Part shown: in pieces, positions 50,221-61,702 of the stretch
Layout of the letters: the number at the start of each line of letters is the position of its first letter
Position numbering within the stretch: position 1 is the first letter of the stretch
NCBI GenBank assembly: GCA_023313575.1
Contig: JAJTTP010000008.1
Location: 558,001-622,000, forward strand
DNA from: Eutypella sp. D-1
Lineage: Eukaryota; Ascomycota; Sordariomycetes; Xylariales; Diatrypaceae
Reading direction: 5' to 3'
DNA: 64,000 nucleotides
Notes under the pieces: generated by a model
Seen by the model: the letters and a program-made list of their open reading frames with translations, nothing else
What the model was told of the DNA's origin: nothing
Database searches by the model: none
Translations under genes and position numbers: made by a program

Positions 50221-50908
50221 TTACAGTCTGACATGCAATGTAGATATATAAGGACACCAACAGAGTTTCGATATGTGAGATCACAAGGGGGGGGGGGGGG
50301 TTAAGGTTCAACCCCGAACCTAGACAGCCAGAATTCATGTAACCCAATGTCCAGTAAGTTCGGGTTCACGTTTAAACTGTTGACAATCCTTCGGTCAAAT
50401 TCCGAGCCCCCCATGTGCGTCCTGGTTACTCGCCAAAGTCAAAATAGGCTGACTATGCACGACATAATTATATTGGCCTGACCTTCCGCCACATCCGACT
50501 CCAAGCAGTAGACAGAGTTTGAAAAATCATCTAATCCTGCCGTACACATAGGTATATCCCGCGCCTGTAGTGAATGAGTGCTGGGTAGGTAATGTATTAT
50601 ACATCATCAATAAGACGACCATAGGTATCGAGGAAAAAGGCCAAAACAAAAATCAAAAATCAAAAAAGTACAACTCGCCGAAACTCGCCCGTTTAGACAT
50701 GATGAACATCAAAGCATTTCGACACTAGTTTGCCTCCTCCGAGTATCCTCCGTCCCCTAGACTTTGATTGATCCCTGAGAGATCTACACGACAAGGACTC
50801 TCTCTCCTTGATCTTGCCGCTGTTGCTGGAATAGGTATATATGTACCTTGAAAATTACACCACATATCGTTGTCATATGTATATATGTGTATAGATATAT
50901 ATATCATT
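50221..50908. other. Spacer between tRNA-like gene and patatin-fusion gene
   Basis: No gene is seen. It holds a G14 run, a TATA-rich tract near 50868-50915 and the presumed 3' UTR of the minus-strand gene that ends at 50909. Confidence 0.5.
50287..50300 (+). repeat. G14 homopolymer
   Basis: An uninterrupted 14-base G run lies about 70 bp upstream of the tRNA-like gene, outside the transcribed part. Confidence 0.9.
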
Positions 50909-53900
50909 TCATATCATATTGGGCTCCGGCAAGCCCCCCGATCCCCAAGTGCCGGTTGCCGCGCCGCCTTCGTCTAGCACGTGCTGCTGGTGCTGGTGCT
51001 GGTGCTGGTGCTGGTGGTACTGCTGGTAGTGATCCGAGGTGGGGCTGCCGCCGTAGAGCTCGCGCAGGCCAGCGATAGGACTTCGGCTCTCCGGGACCTC
51101 GGACGCGGTGTCCAACGCCGGCACCGCTGCCCCTATCGTGATCGTCCCCGTGATCGTCCCCGTGGTGCTAGTGGCGGCCGTCGCCGTGGGGCTCCCCGGG
51201 CCCGACACCGGACTGGTGGGCTGGTGCTGGTGTTGGTGCTGATGCTGGCTGGGCTGCTGCTCCGAGAAGATCGAGATGGGGATCGGGACGATCGGGCTGG
51301 TCTGCTGCGGTGGCGTCTCCTCGTCTGTAACCGAGTGGCGGCTATTGATGAGGACTGAGCTCTGATCTGATGCTGTGATTTTTGCTCGTCACGTCAGTCG
51401 TTTGTTTTTTTATTCCGTATGATATAAACAAATGAGTGTTGTGTCTGGGATCTAGCTGCTTATCATGGGAAGTTGTTACGAATGTCTACCGAAAACGGAG
51501 GGAAACGGCATGATGTCGCCACATTATTGACGGATGTGAAACGACTGCCAGAAAGTCACGGCGACGACACTGGTGACAGCGGTGACGGGTCAGAAACAGG
51601 AGGGACAGGGGGGGTTTCCGTACCGGTAGGCGCGCCGTCCTCGCTCATGAGCTGGCGGGGGAACCCGCTGATGGGCAGGACGGTGACGCCTGAGGGGTAG
51701 GCGGAGGTCTGCAAGCCGATGGAGATGCGGGTGGGCGCGTTCTCGCGGGCGGCGCGGACGCGGACGCGGTCGAGGTCGAAATAGCCGCGCACCCGCATGT
51801 CCTCGACCGTCGGCTCGTCCAGCAGCACCTGCTGCGCGGGCCACCGCGTCGGGTCCTCCTCGATCAGGAAGTACGGCTCGAAACCGCCCTTCAACTGCGC
51901 CCGCAGGAACGTCCCTAGCGCCTTGAGCTCGTCCGACGAGTTCCGGAAACGACAACAGATCGAGCCTGGTGATGGGGCGGTAAAACCGCGATGGGTTAGT
52001 TGGTGGCCTAGTAAGTAGTGGATAAAAGACTGTTTCGAGGTATCGTAGGTGTAATAAACTTGCCTGTGCACATATACCCGGTCGCCGTTTGCCGGATGGA
52101 TGTGGGATCCTTCTCGAAGAAAAAGGTGCTCGCGATGAGCCGGTGGGCGATTTCCTTGACCTCGGGCATCTGTTGTAAGACCTCCTCGACCTCCTGTTCT
52201 ACCTCGTCCATCTTCTGGATCTGGTCGAACTTGGGTATGGACATGAGCAGCTCCGGGGAAATTCGCATGTAGTGCTGCTGCTCGCCGCCGCCGAGCCCCT
52301 CATCCGGGTGCTGGCCCAGGTGGTGCGAGCTGGAGGACATGAACCGCTGCCAAGCCCGGTCGCACTCTTTGTACTCGCTAAGCCGCTGCGACCCAGTCGA
52401 GTTGCCTAACATGTGCATTGTGGAGCGGTTATGCGTCTGGCTCGACGAGTGCACGCTGCTGCCGCTCGAGGCCTGCGTAGCCCGCGACGTTCGCCCGTTA
52501 GACGGCCGCACTACCTGGTCCCTGACCTGCGACCCCGTGCCGATCGACAGCACCAGGTCCGGCACGCCCTTGGACACGTCGCCCCAGATCAGTTTCGCCT
52601 CGTGGTGCGCCACCCAGATCGGGTTCTTGTGGCCCGGCGCGCCGTCGAGGTACCGGTTGCCCGTCTCCGGCTTGTAGAACGGCTTGAAGAAGGGCGAGGT
52701 CGTCGACGTGGCCCGGGCACTGCCGTTTTGTTAGCAGTGAATGGTACGTTTTCGGTGCTAGAAATGTTGTTGGTGCTTACGCTTCCCAGTTCTTAATCTC
52801 TTTGGTCGGTGTGTCGTAACGGATGAACTCATACGGGAGTTCTAATGATAATTATTAGCCTCGGGACTGCAACACATGAAAAAGCTTAAGATAAGGGGTT
52901 GGGTGAGGAGGGCGCATAATTACCTTCGCCCACGGCGTCTGGCCGGTTATAATTTGCAAACACGACGGACTGCTGGTCAAATACCGAAGTAGCCGTCACT
53001 GCGACTCTAGCAGGGGTGTGGGATTGTGACTTTACACTGACGCCGCCGAAAAACGCCTGGTCATCAAAGTATCCCTTCAGCGCCTTTTCCATCGGCTGGG
53101 TCTTGTAGACACTACGGTGAAGCAGACCCGAGAGCGCCCCGAAAATGGGCATGTTGGTCAGCTCGCGCGGTGTAAAGGCCTCCTTCACTATCGCTTTGAA
53201 CTTCTTGATGCTGTCGTTAACGGACCACCTATTCACACCTAGGCCAATGGCGATAACGCCACCAGAACTATAAACGGGTCAGCGAGATCGATCACAGTCG
53301 TACCACGCGGCGGACTCTGAACGTACCCGGTGCCAACTATCAGGTCGAAGAAGTGCTGGATAGGCAGCCTGGGCCCTAGTATCCTTTCGATGGCCTTGAG
53401 AACCTGGAGCTGCACGATGCCCCTTACACCACCGCTACCTCGGATTTTAGCTAAAAGCCACTTGATTTTCAGGGGGAGGATACGTACCTGTCAAGAGATA
53501 GGACACGGGAACCGGCGTATCGTGGTTTTATCGTGGTGAACCAGGGGCTCGGCATGACCTCACGAACATGTAGTGGACACCGACTCAACTCAATCGTGGT
53601 CCGTGAGGTCGTGCGTCCGTACAGCTGAATGCATGGCAGACACAGCACATGTCCGCACGGCAGCACGCATTCGGGGAGTTCCCGGAGGCATGAGAAGCAA
53701 GCGGAGTGGCTAACATAGGCTGACACATTCCCGACTATCGAGTAGAACTCGTTGATGCGCTCCCGATGGAGCAGAGAGGCGATTTGGAGGTCCGTCCTGC
53801 CGGGCAGCGCCTGGCCGAGCTCGAACGACGCGCTCAGCAACCGCAGTAGGCTTGTCCGTATCAGCTTGCTCCACTCGGGGCCGAACGTCGTGGGGTCGAA

Positions 53901-55994
53901 GCTGGACTGGTACGAGCCGTTCCCGATGATCTTGCCGTGGATGTTCTGATGTCCTTTCGGGTTGTGACCAGATCTCACGTTACAGCAACGGCCGACATCC
54001 GTCGGGTACGCCGGATTCCGGAAGCTGCATGGCCAATGTAAGTCCGCGAAGGTTTCGAGGGCCCCAACGCAGGGTTCCGCGTAGGCATCGTCAAATAGTC
54101 GGGCGGCGGTACCTGGGTCATCGTTAGTAACTTCGGCCAGTCGTAGTTTTCTCTCTGGACGCACCAAGCAGGTTCTGGCGAACGGCGTCAAACATGATGC
54201 AAGAGGCGATCATCGGCGCCATCCGCAGGAAAATATTCTTAGCATTGATCCTAAGAGACTCATTTTCCGAATAATCTTTGATTAACACTGCTAGGGTCAG
54301 GATGTTTCCCTGAAAGTTACGGGGGACAGGGTTGTGCCGTAACGCCTCCTTGACGAAGTCGAAAGGGGTGTCGAGGTCCTTGGTGAAGTGGTTGAAGGCG
54401 GACTGGAGGTATAGCTGCAGTTTTTCCGCGTTCGCCAGCATCCGCACCTGCTTCTTCTTCAGGAGTGACTCTGAGCAGCGCGCGTTAACCAACTCGAACA
54501 GTTTGTTGATCTGCTGGTCCATCAGCATGTAATGTCCTCGCGTCGGGATTCTGATGACCGTGACGGAGGCATAATAGCACGCTAAGAGCTGCTCGGTGTT
54601 GGTGATGGCTTTGCCGCGCTTGCGCCACGTATCTAGATATTTCTCTAGAGCTGGTTCGCGCGAGATGGCTCCCTGTATGTCACTCATTAACATATTAGTC
54701 GCAGTCGTAACGTCCCACTCCTCCTCAGGCACATCGTCTGTAGCGTTTAGAACGATGACCGCGTGAGGTAGCACTGGCTGGTTAAGCGATTTGTCGATAG
54801 AAGCTGCACCCCAGCTTAGCAGTTTACCCAGCACAGTTGACTCGAATGCTCTTCGAGATGGTTAGCGAAGCTGCCTCCTTCGTATTGGCTGGGTTGGGAG
54901 TTAGTAGTTACATACCTTGGGTTGCGCAAGACGAAAACGACAACATCAGAAAACGTATACAATATTCGAGGATATAGCTGTGAAACGGTGTACTCCCTCT
55001 TCTTCGTCTGTGGTGTTTTGGCCCAGGATATCGATCTCTGCGAGCTGTATCGCGATCTTAATAACCTCGAGGAATCGTTGAAATATGAACTTTCGATGGG
55101 ATCTGGCGGGAGCATGCCTTGTGGTACACTCTCGCTAGCTATATGCCACAGTCCCTTTGGTCTCGCCTCACCGCCGTTGAGACCTTCGCAGTCGACGAAC
55201 AGCATCGGCGCGCTGGTATTGAACGTCGCAGGGTCTGCATAGAGATGGACGTCACCAGTTGTGGGTATTCGGTCGTAGTTCGAAGACGTTACTGGCGAGC
55301 GATACTTAGATCCTCCCATCGAACTCAGATCCTGCCTATCTATTAGGAGTTTTATGAGCGTGCTCTTTCCGGCACCTGCTGCATATTAGTAACGTGGCTA
55401 TTATGACAGCTTCCCCCTTCCCTGAACATCGTGGTAATGGCTGGTCGCATTCCTAGACTCTTCAGGGGTTGCTGGCGCGTGGTGCCCTGATTTGAGCAGA
55501 GAAGCAATAGCCCCTCAACGATGTCAAGTGGATGGGAATTCCAATTATGCGCCGGGAATCGTACCTGTCTCTCCTATGAACGATACGAGCTGAGGATATC
55601 TGGTAGCACTGCTGCCGGCATGACATTCACTCATGATAACTGCGAAGCGGCCATGATCCTCGAATTTGGGGATGCCGGCGGAGTCACGGCCGAAACCGAA
55701 CCAGGTGGTATCCTCATCCTCGATCAGCTCGGCCTGGTGATCGGCCTCCGTTCGCTCGGGCTCCAGGATTTGGCGAAGTCGCTGAACCACAGCAGGATCC
55801 GCCTTTTCGTGCGGCTTTCCTCCCCAGCCTTTAGCGCCGGGGACGTGCAGTATCCACCTCGGCCAGCAAGTGTCGCAAAAAGCCAGGCTATTGCACTGGA
55901 TGCAGGTAAAAGTTTTCCTCTCCGTCGTGAGGCAAGTATGGCAAGGCTGCGTCGCCGAGCTGGTGTTCAGACCCTGCGGCGGGACCCCAGCCAT
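50909..55994 (-). CDS. Zinc finger - GTPase-like - RING - patatin phospholipase fusion protein
   Basis: Ten minus-strand exons join in one frame: 55994-55565, 55375-54916, 54850-54165, 54112-53488, 53434-53327, 53267-52924, 52841-52781, 52719-52064, 51965-51624 and 51372-50909 (about 1391 residues). Domains in order are: Cys-rich zinc-binding motif (C18, C21, C31, C34, C40, C43); P-loop G141-ETGAGKST completed across intron 1; G3-like D205-CEG; G4-like N332-ATD; a helical region; a RING-like finger C664-x2-C-x6-C-x3-C-x-H-x2-C-x2-C686 with C704; then a patatin domain with D733-SGGVRG, G768-TGSGG and D930-GA. Patatins hydrolyse acyl esters of phospholipids with a Ser-Asp dyad; here the oxyanion and nucleophile motifs deviate from DGGGxRG and GxSxG. 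Intron 8 (52063-51966) is GC-AG. The last exon (His/Gln- and Pro-rich) is less certain: skipping it gives a stop at 51556 and about 1259 residues. A GTP-switched, stress- or immunity-related phospholipase is inference. Confidence 0.88.
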
Positions 55995-58900
55995 GTTGCC
56001 GACGAAGGAGGGGCGGAGCGCGGAATGGGTGGAGGGGTGGAGGGGGAGGGGAGGGGGCTTTAACGATCAAGTTCCAAAATAATCCTTTGAAAATCGCTGC
56101 AGCCAGATAAGTGAATCGATTCAGGGCATGGCATGATAGTAGGGCATGAAAGACGCGTGATGTGGATTGTAGAAATGGGCAGGCTGGTAACCAGCCCAGG
56201 CACTGCAAATCTGATTGTTCCCCGCAGCCTCACTGCTGAGCGGATAACATGGTGAAATCTGTAAGAAGTAAGACAGTGTCTGGTGCGACCCTGCTCTCGC
56301 TGTGTCTGGGCCACACACACAGAGGAAACACGCCCGAATAGACTGCTGAGAAGGTAGAGAGTAGCACGGGCAGATCGTTAGTTTCTAGCCACCCTGCTTA
56401 CGTGGTATATGACAGAATATGAGAGAGTGTGTGAGTTGTGTGAGTGAGCTGCAAGGACCTGTACTCCAAGGTCACTTTCAGCGGCTGCGGGTTGAGAATG
56501 ATGATAGGTGCCAAGACCGATGTCCTGGATTATCGAGCCAGTCGGCTTAATTGTTGGAGTGATTTTACGCCGCTGCTATGCAGTGTGGATGAAAATATAC
56601 CTTGCCTACTACATATGAATACTATGTATACCTGGGTACGTGCTCCCCGTCAAGGCCTACATAAATGCAACGTGGAATGGTGCCTAACGTATCGTCGCCC
56701 GTCATATGCCAATAAAACACAGGCAGAGACGTTTACATGCGTAAATGACCCAATGTCCTGCCGTAAATACGGCAGCTAGTACGGCAACGGGAGCGGTTCT
56801 CGGGACTGAATATAGTCTCTTAACGATGAAGAATATACACTCCGCACTTCTCGCATTCAGCCCTATGACATCTCTCCTCGGGTCCAAGGATCCTTTTGTA
56901 CGGATGCACGAGCTAATCAACGTGGTTCCTGATACCCAATCATTCGGGCGACACATCCGGTACTACGATTCTTGCTGGCTGTTAATTTTTTTTCCTGTCA
57001 TGAACCACCTCGATCTTGGGGGCCAGATGTTATGCCGCTTATCATTGACACATCAGTACCAACATACTATGGCATTATTGTCTGAGTGGCGCGTACCCCG
57101 TCGCTAAGCACTAACAAACCCCTGACTAAAGGGAACACCGAGAGTGGGATCGGAGCTGTCAAGTGTCTCACTAAGTTAGGACACCTAACTACATAAACTA
57201 ATCTGTACGGAGTAGGCAGCTCTCGTAACATAGTAGTTTTCAGGTCTCGACAGATGGTAGGAGGCTGGGTAGACATAACTAGAAAGACATGAGTAATTCT
57301 CGGCTTCTTATCGATTCAAAGGCCCAGAGTAAGCTGCTAGGAAATTTTCCGCGAGGATAGTCGGGACGTAGGACGAAAAAGACGTCGAAGCAAGCAATTA
57401 TGTTAGGTCTTTCGAACCAATTTCAGTAATTCTGGGGAACACTGCATTTTCGTCTTGTTTGCAGCGGCCGCGTAACGGCAGAGCTGCAGTTGTTCGGCTG
57501 GAGAACTAAGAGAAAGGGTAATATGCTGCAGGTATGATGACATGACATGGCATGGCGGAAGCTGTCGCGCACAGTGAAGGACTCTTAATACATGCACGAT
57601 TTACTAACACAATGTGACGTTACCGAACAAGCTGTCAAAAGGAACTTTTAAACTGAGCTAGGAGTAAGCCCGATCGTCCATAGCTGCCTACCTAGCTAGG
57701 TAAAGAGTTATGTTGGAAACATCTTAACATTACACTCCCGACTGACTAGATCAGTCTCTAACTGATTAAAGGACTCGGTCACGTTGCGTGCGTGAAGGTG
57801 AAACATCCCTGCTCGTCGCATTGCGAATTGTCGGGTAGGTAACGTGTATAGGGTGACAGACATCATGTTTGCCAGCGTGTCAAGCGTGCCTGTTACCTTG
57901 TCCGAACTGGGTGTCACATCACGATATTGGAATCATTATATTCTAAGCAGTAATAGTATACAACTGCTGCGCAGACACGTATTCCATAACTTCACTTTAA
58001 TTTCGATACAACAACTAGGCTGTTGAGTTACATGGCAGTCAAATAGTGAGAAACTACGTAACTCAGGGACTTTAACCAGGCTGCCAGGTATCTCAGGAAA
58101 TTGAGGCCACGGCGCGGAGTGGAATAGCGGCCCACGCCACAGCGGGAAGAGTCTGTGACGAGATTCATTTACTGCTCTCGTGACCGCAACTCGCGGGGGG
58201 TTTTCATACTTTATATGTAATAGAAACCTTCATTCATACATATATGTAGCAGATGGTCCCTGCAGTGGGCAGGGCTTCCAGAAGGGTTCAGGGACCTCTC
58301 GTGGGGGCAATGGCACTGGGGAGGGTTACTTTGACTTGCGGAGAAGTGCCCGGCAGCTCAGGTGGTGCTAGGTTGACGCGTATCTGGAACAGCCCAACCC
58401 CCATCCCATGGCGCCGGTATACGGAAAGCAGTTGATTGCAGGGAAGGGCGCTCTTGGCCTTGCGGTTTATTCGTTAGGCCCCCATGGTCTACCATGTGGA
58501 ACCCCTGCCAAGACACCATCATCGGTAGAGAATACCTGCTTTGTTAATTCTGTCATCTGTGTGCAGTCTGATCTGTGTCCCCTACAGCACTCCTACAGTA
58601 GTAGTTGATCTACTATATTAGCGCACGAGTTAGTACTCCGTATGTGGATGGAAAGAACCAAAGGAAAATATGATGGACGTGGCCGCTCATTGAATCTACC
58701 AAGGGAGTCTCCCAGCTTCCCCTTTACCAACAGGGAGACCTGCTTGTTCGCTAAGCTATTCAACGTGAATACTTACTAACCCCGTATCATAGATGATCGA
58801 GATAGGACGTGATTTGGGCATTCTTCCAACACGCGGCACGTGTTATGTAGCTCTAGAAGCCGACGCATACGTGTTCAACTGGTTATGTTGTGACGTCTTT

Positions 58901-59235
58901 TCCGGATCCCACGGTTCCTTCCCAGCACCAACGAAGGAATACACTCACACAATAGTATCGATCACGGTGGCTTTTTGAAGAAACAAGCAATATCTTTCCG
59001 ACATTCGTCATGGGATGCCCGGATTCCTGGGGAAGATGAGATGGAACAAGACGAGTATGTAGCCTGGTCCAGTTCCAGAGGTGAAACTTGCTATGCGTTC
59101 ATGCTCTCAACTCCAGGATTCTTGTAATCTCTGTTTCAGTGCCCGCGTTACGGTTTGCATGCAGTAAAGGGTATTTCTGTAGGTATTTAAATATCTGATA
59201 GGTATAGTCGAGTGTGGAGAGATCAGTAGAAGCCC

Positions 59236-59251
59236 GGGGGGGGGGGGGGGG
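59236..59251 (+). repeat. G16 homopolymer
   Basis: An uninterrupted run of 16 G lies in gene-free DNA. Confidence 0.9.
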
Positions 59252-60745
59252 TGCTGCATGCTCCCGGTTTCGAAGCAACGGGGAAGTTCTATACAGCCCA
59301 GCATCACGATCACGAACTATAGTAGTTATGCCCTGCAGCAGCGTGCATTGAAACCACCTAGCGGCCATGTCCCTCGCATTATCAGATGCGGTGAAGACCC
59401 CGAACCGACCGGGACCCCAGCTACCAACCTTAAGATGAGCCCATGGTTCAAGATGCGATTAGTATTGCTCTAGAAGGCAGGTTGTTGATACGAAGCCGAT
59501 GACGGCGTGTTTTCTTTTCCCCTATTCTCAATGATTTCTCAGCAGGAAAAGCGGTCAGAGCCGTCTTCATCCTGGGAGCTCGATAGAAACGGACCGAGAT
59601 ACTCTATTGAGGTGACAGTTTCGTAGCTTCTATTGCTTCTTCTCAGTTTCTTGGCAAATGTGACTGAGGACCCTGAATTCCCACACAGCACAAGGCCTGG
59701 GTTGGGCCCGAGCCCCGACTGATATAGATATATAATTCCATATCTAATTTCAGATGTGTGTGTTGTGACGAGCACTAGCGCCAACCGGACAGGGCTGCAA
59801 CAACTTCCACGTAGAGGCGCATACGGCACTCAAATAAGCATTGCTTCTATGTTCACTATCCCTAATAGCTTTTACTAGGCCTCAGTAGTTCCGGTTCTAG
59901 CGAAGCCACTAATATTAGATGCGCCGCGGCTCTCCCGTTAGTTTGCAGTGGCTAGAAGATTGCGCTAGATTAACTATAATAGAAGCCTTCTAAACTACAC
60001 AAGTTCCAACCTTGGAAAGTTTAACGGGGACCCTTGATCGGCAGTGCAAGGTACGAGTGAAGTCCGCATAGAGGAGCCGGCAGGAAGACCTGCTTGCGGT
60101 TCGCCGCACTCGTTGACGTCTTCGTGTGGCCTAACTATACCTCAGCCGCATGGCATAGATACTCGAAGGGAGTGGTTCAGAAAACACAAGCAAATGAAAG
60201 CAAGCCCTTGAACTTCATGTATATCAACCAGGCACCGTCATCAGCAAGTATGACTCGGTCCACTCGGTGATGCCCATCTACTCCCAGTTATGGGTCATTA
60301 CTCGAACAGCAGGAGGGAAGAAGTAGGAAATCTGCATGACGTCTCGTCGCCAAAAATAACCAGGTCGTAGGAGAGAGGAATAATGGACTAGCTTCCAAGT
60401 TTGACGCGACCGAATCCATAAAATGTTACCTAACGACCGAAATCGTCCCGTTTCGGTTCTGCCCCGACTCGCCTGGCTGCGTTACCGGCGACCGTTCAAG
60501 CAGAAATAACAGTATCCGCAGTTGCCACGCAAACATAACCGTACTTTTTTCACTTTCCGTGCTGTCTAGTTTGATTCTGGTTTTGTTCTAGAAATTCTCT
60601 GCGAGTGGATACCTGTCATTGTTGATAAAGAGGGTGGGCACCCTGGGCCCACGAGTCGAGAGGGCTGCGTTGACTGGGTTGTAAACTCATAGATTGCGAA
60701 TTTACGCATCGCCGTCCCGTGATCACGTAAGGCATTTTCCTCCCC

Positions 60746-60795
60746 CCTTTCCCTCCCTCCCCTTTCCCTCCCTCCCCTTTCCCTCCCTCCCCTTT
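60746..60795 (+). repeat. 15-bp pyrimidine minisatellite, about 3.3 copies
   Basis: The unit CCTTTCCCTCCCTCC repeats three times without change and then partially. The strand is purely pyrimidine, so it could form triplex or i-motif structures. It lies about 0.9 kb upstream of the SDR start codon. Confidence 0.9.
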
Positions 60796-61702
60796 CCACT
60801 TCCCGCCCCCTTTTCCCATGTTCCAGGTCAAGCGCGGTGTACTTTCGTACGTACGAGGAGCGACCCTCTTTTTCCATCTCAAAAAGAAGGGGTCCCAGGA
60901 CTAGGTGGGCGGATGCCAAACCCGCCCGGGACACCCGCGCGCGCACACGCCGCCTCTTTTCGCAGAACCCTTCCTTGAACTCCCCTGACAAAATTCCCTG
61001 ACTTTTTTACTACCTCTACCTACAGCTCGGACACTAAAATCGCTGTTCGAGTGCGGCACCACCCCCCCCAGTGGTTAATCAAACGGTCCCCTGCGCTTTG
61101 GTCCGGTGACTTTGTTCCCACAAAGGCGAGCCACTTTATTTATTTCTGTCACCCAGGAATCCCGGGCCTGGATTTTGTACTTGCGGGAGCGTGTTGCGGT
61201 AGCCTGTAGGGTACGTACGTACGTAGGAATTTCGCGTGTTGTCGAGGTACCCGGTTCTAAGTATAGGCATAGTAAGAGAGAGAGAAAAAAAATCCCATTC
61301 AGCAACTCGGAGGTAGGTCGGTCCTGCGAGACAGGAGGTAGGGAGAGCTAGCTAGACGTTTTGTCGGTTCTGACGCGCACACACATATATCAACTTGGGA
61401 AGATCCCGTTACAAAATTTTCTTCTTCTTTTCTCCTACCCATTCATTATTATAGACAGAAAGATTTTTTTTGCATTTTGTACGACGTGGCCGTTTTTTCC
61501 CTCGCTCTTATACAACCTATTATAAAGGTCGCTCTGCTCACTTTGACGTTGACAACCCTACACCGTGCTTTTGTGTGCATTACAATTACAACCTTTGCAA
61601 ACAAAATCTCGATCTGGAACTCTAGCGAGTCCGAAGTCATCGAGGATTCCCGTGATCTTTACCCGCCACATTTGACACATACACCACACACACACATTAA
61701 AA

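Larger units (their letters stand above)
55995..61702. other. Intergenic region between the patatin fusion and the SDR gene
   Basis: About 5.7 kb without a supported gene. The longest frames (about 120-140 codons near 56745-57107 and 60566-60991) show no domain and no consistent splice extension. It contains a G16 run at 59236-59251, a 15-base pyrimidine minisatellite at 60746-60795 and CT-rich DNA before 61703. The promoter of the minus-strand fusion gene should lie just above 55994 and that of the SDR gene just below 61703. I see no transposon relic. Confidence 0.55.

Noticed and set aside
55521..56063. Plus-strand frame of 180 codons opposite exon 1 of the fusion gene
   Set aside because: The minus strand has the zinc ligands and half of the P-loop, completed by splicing. 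The plus frame has no domain and only reflects GC-rich coding DNA.
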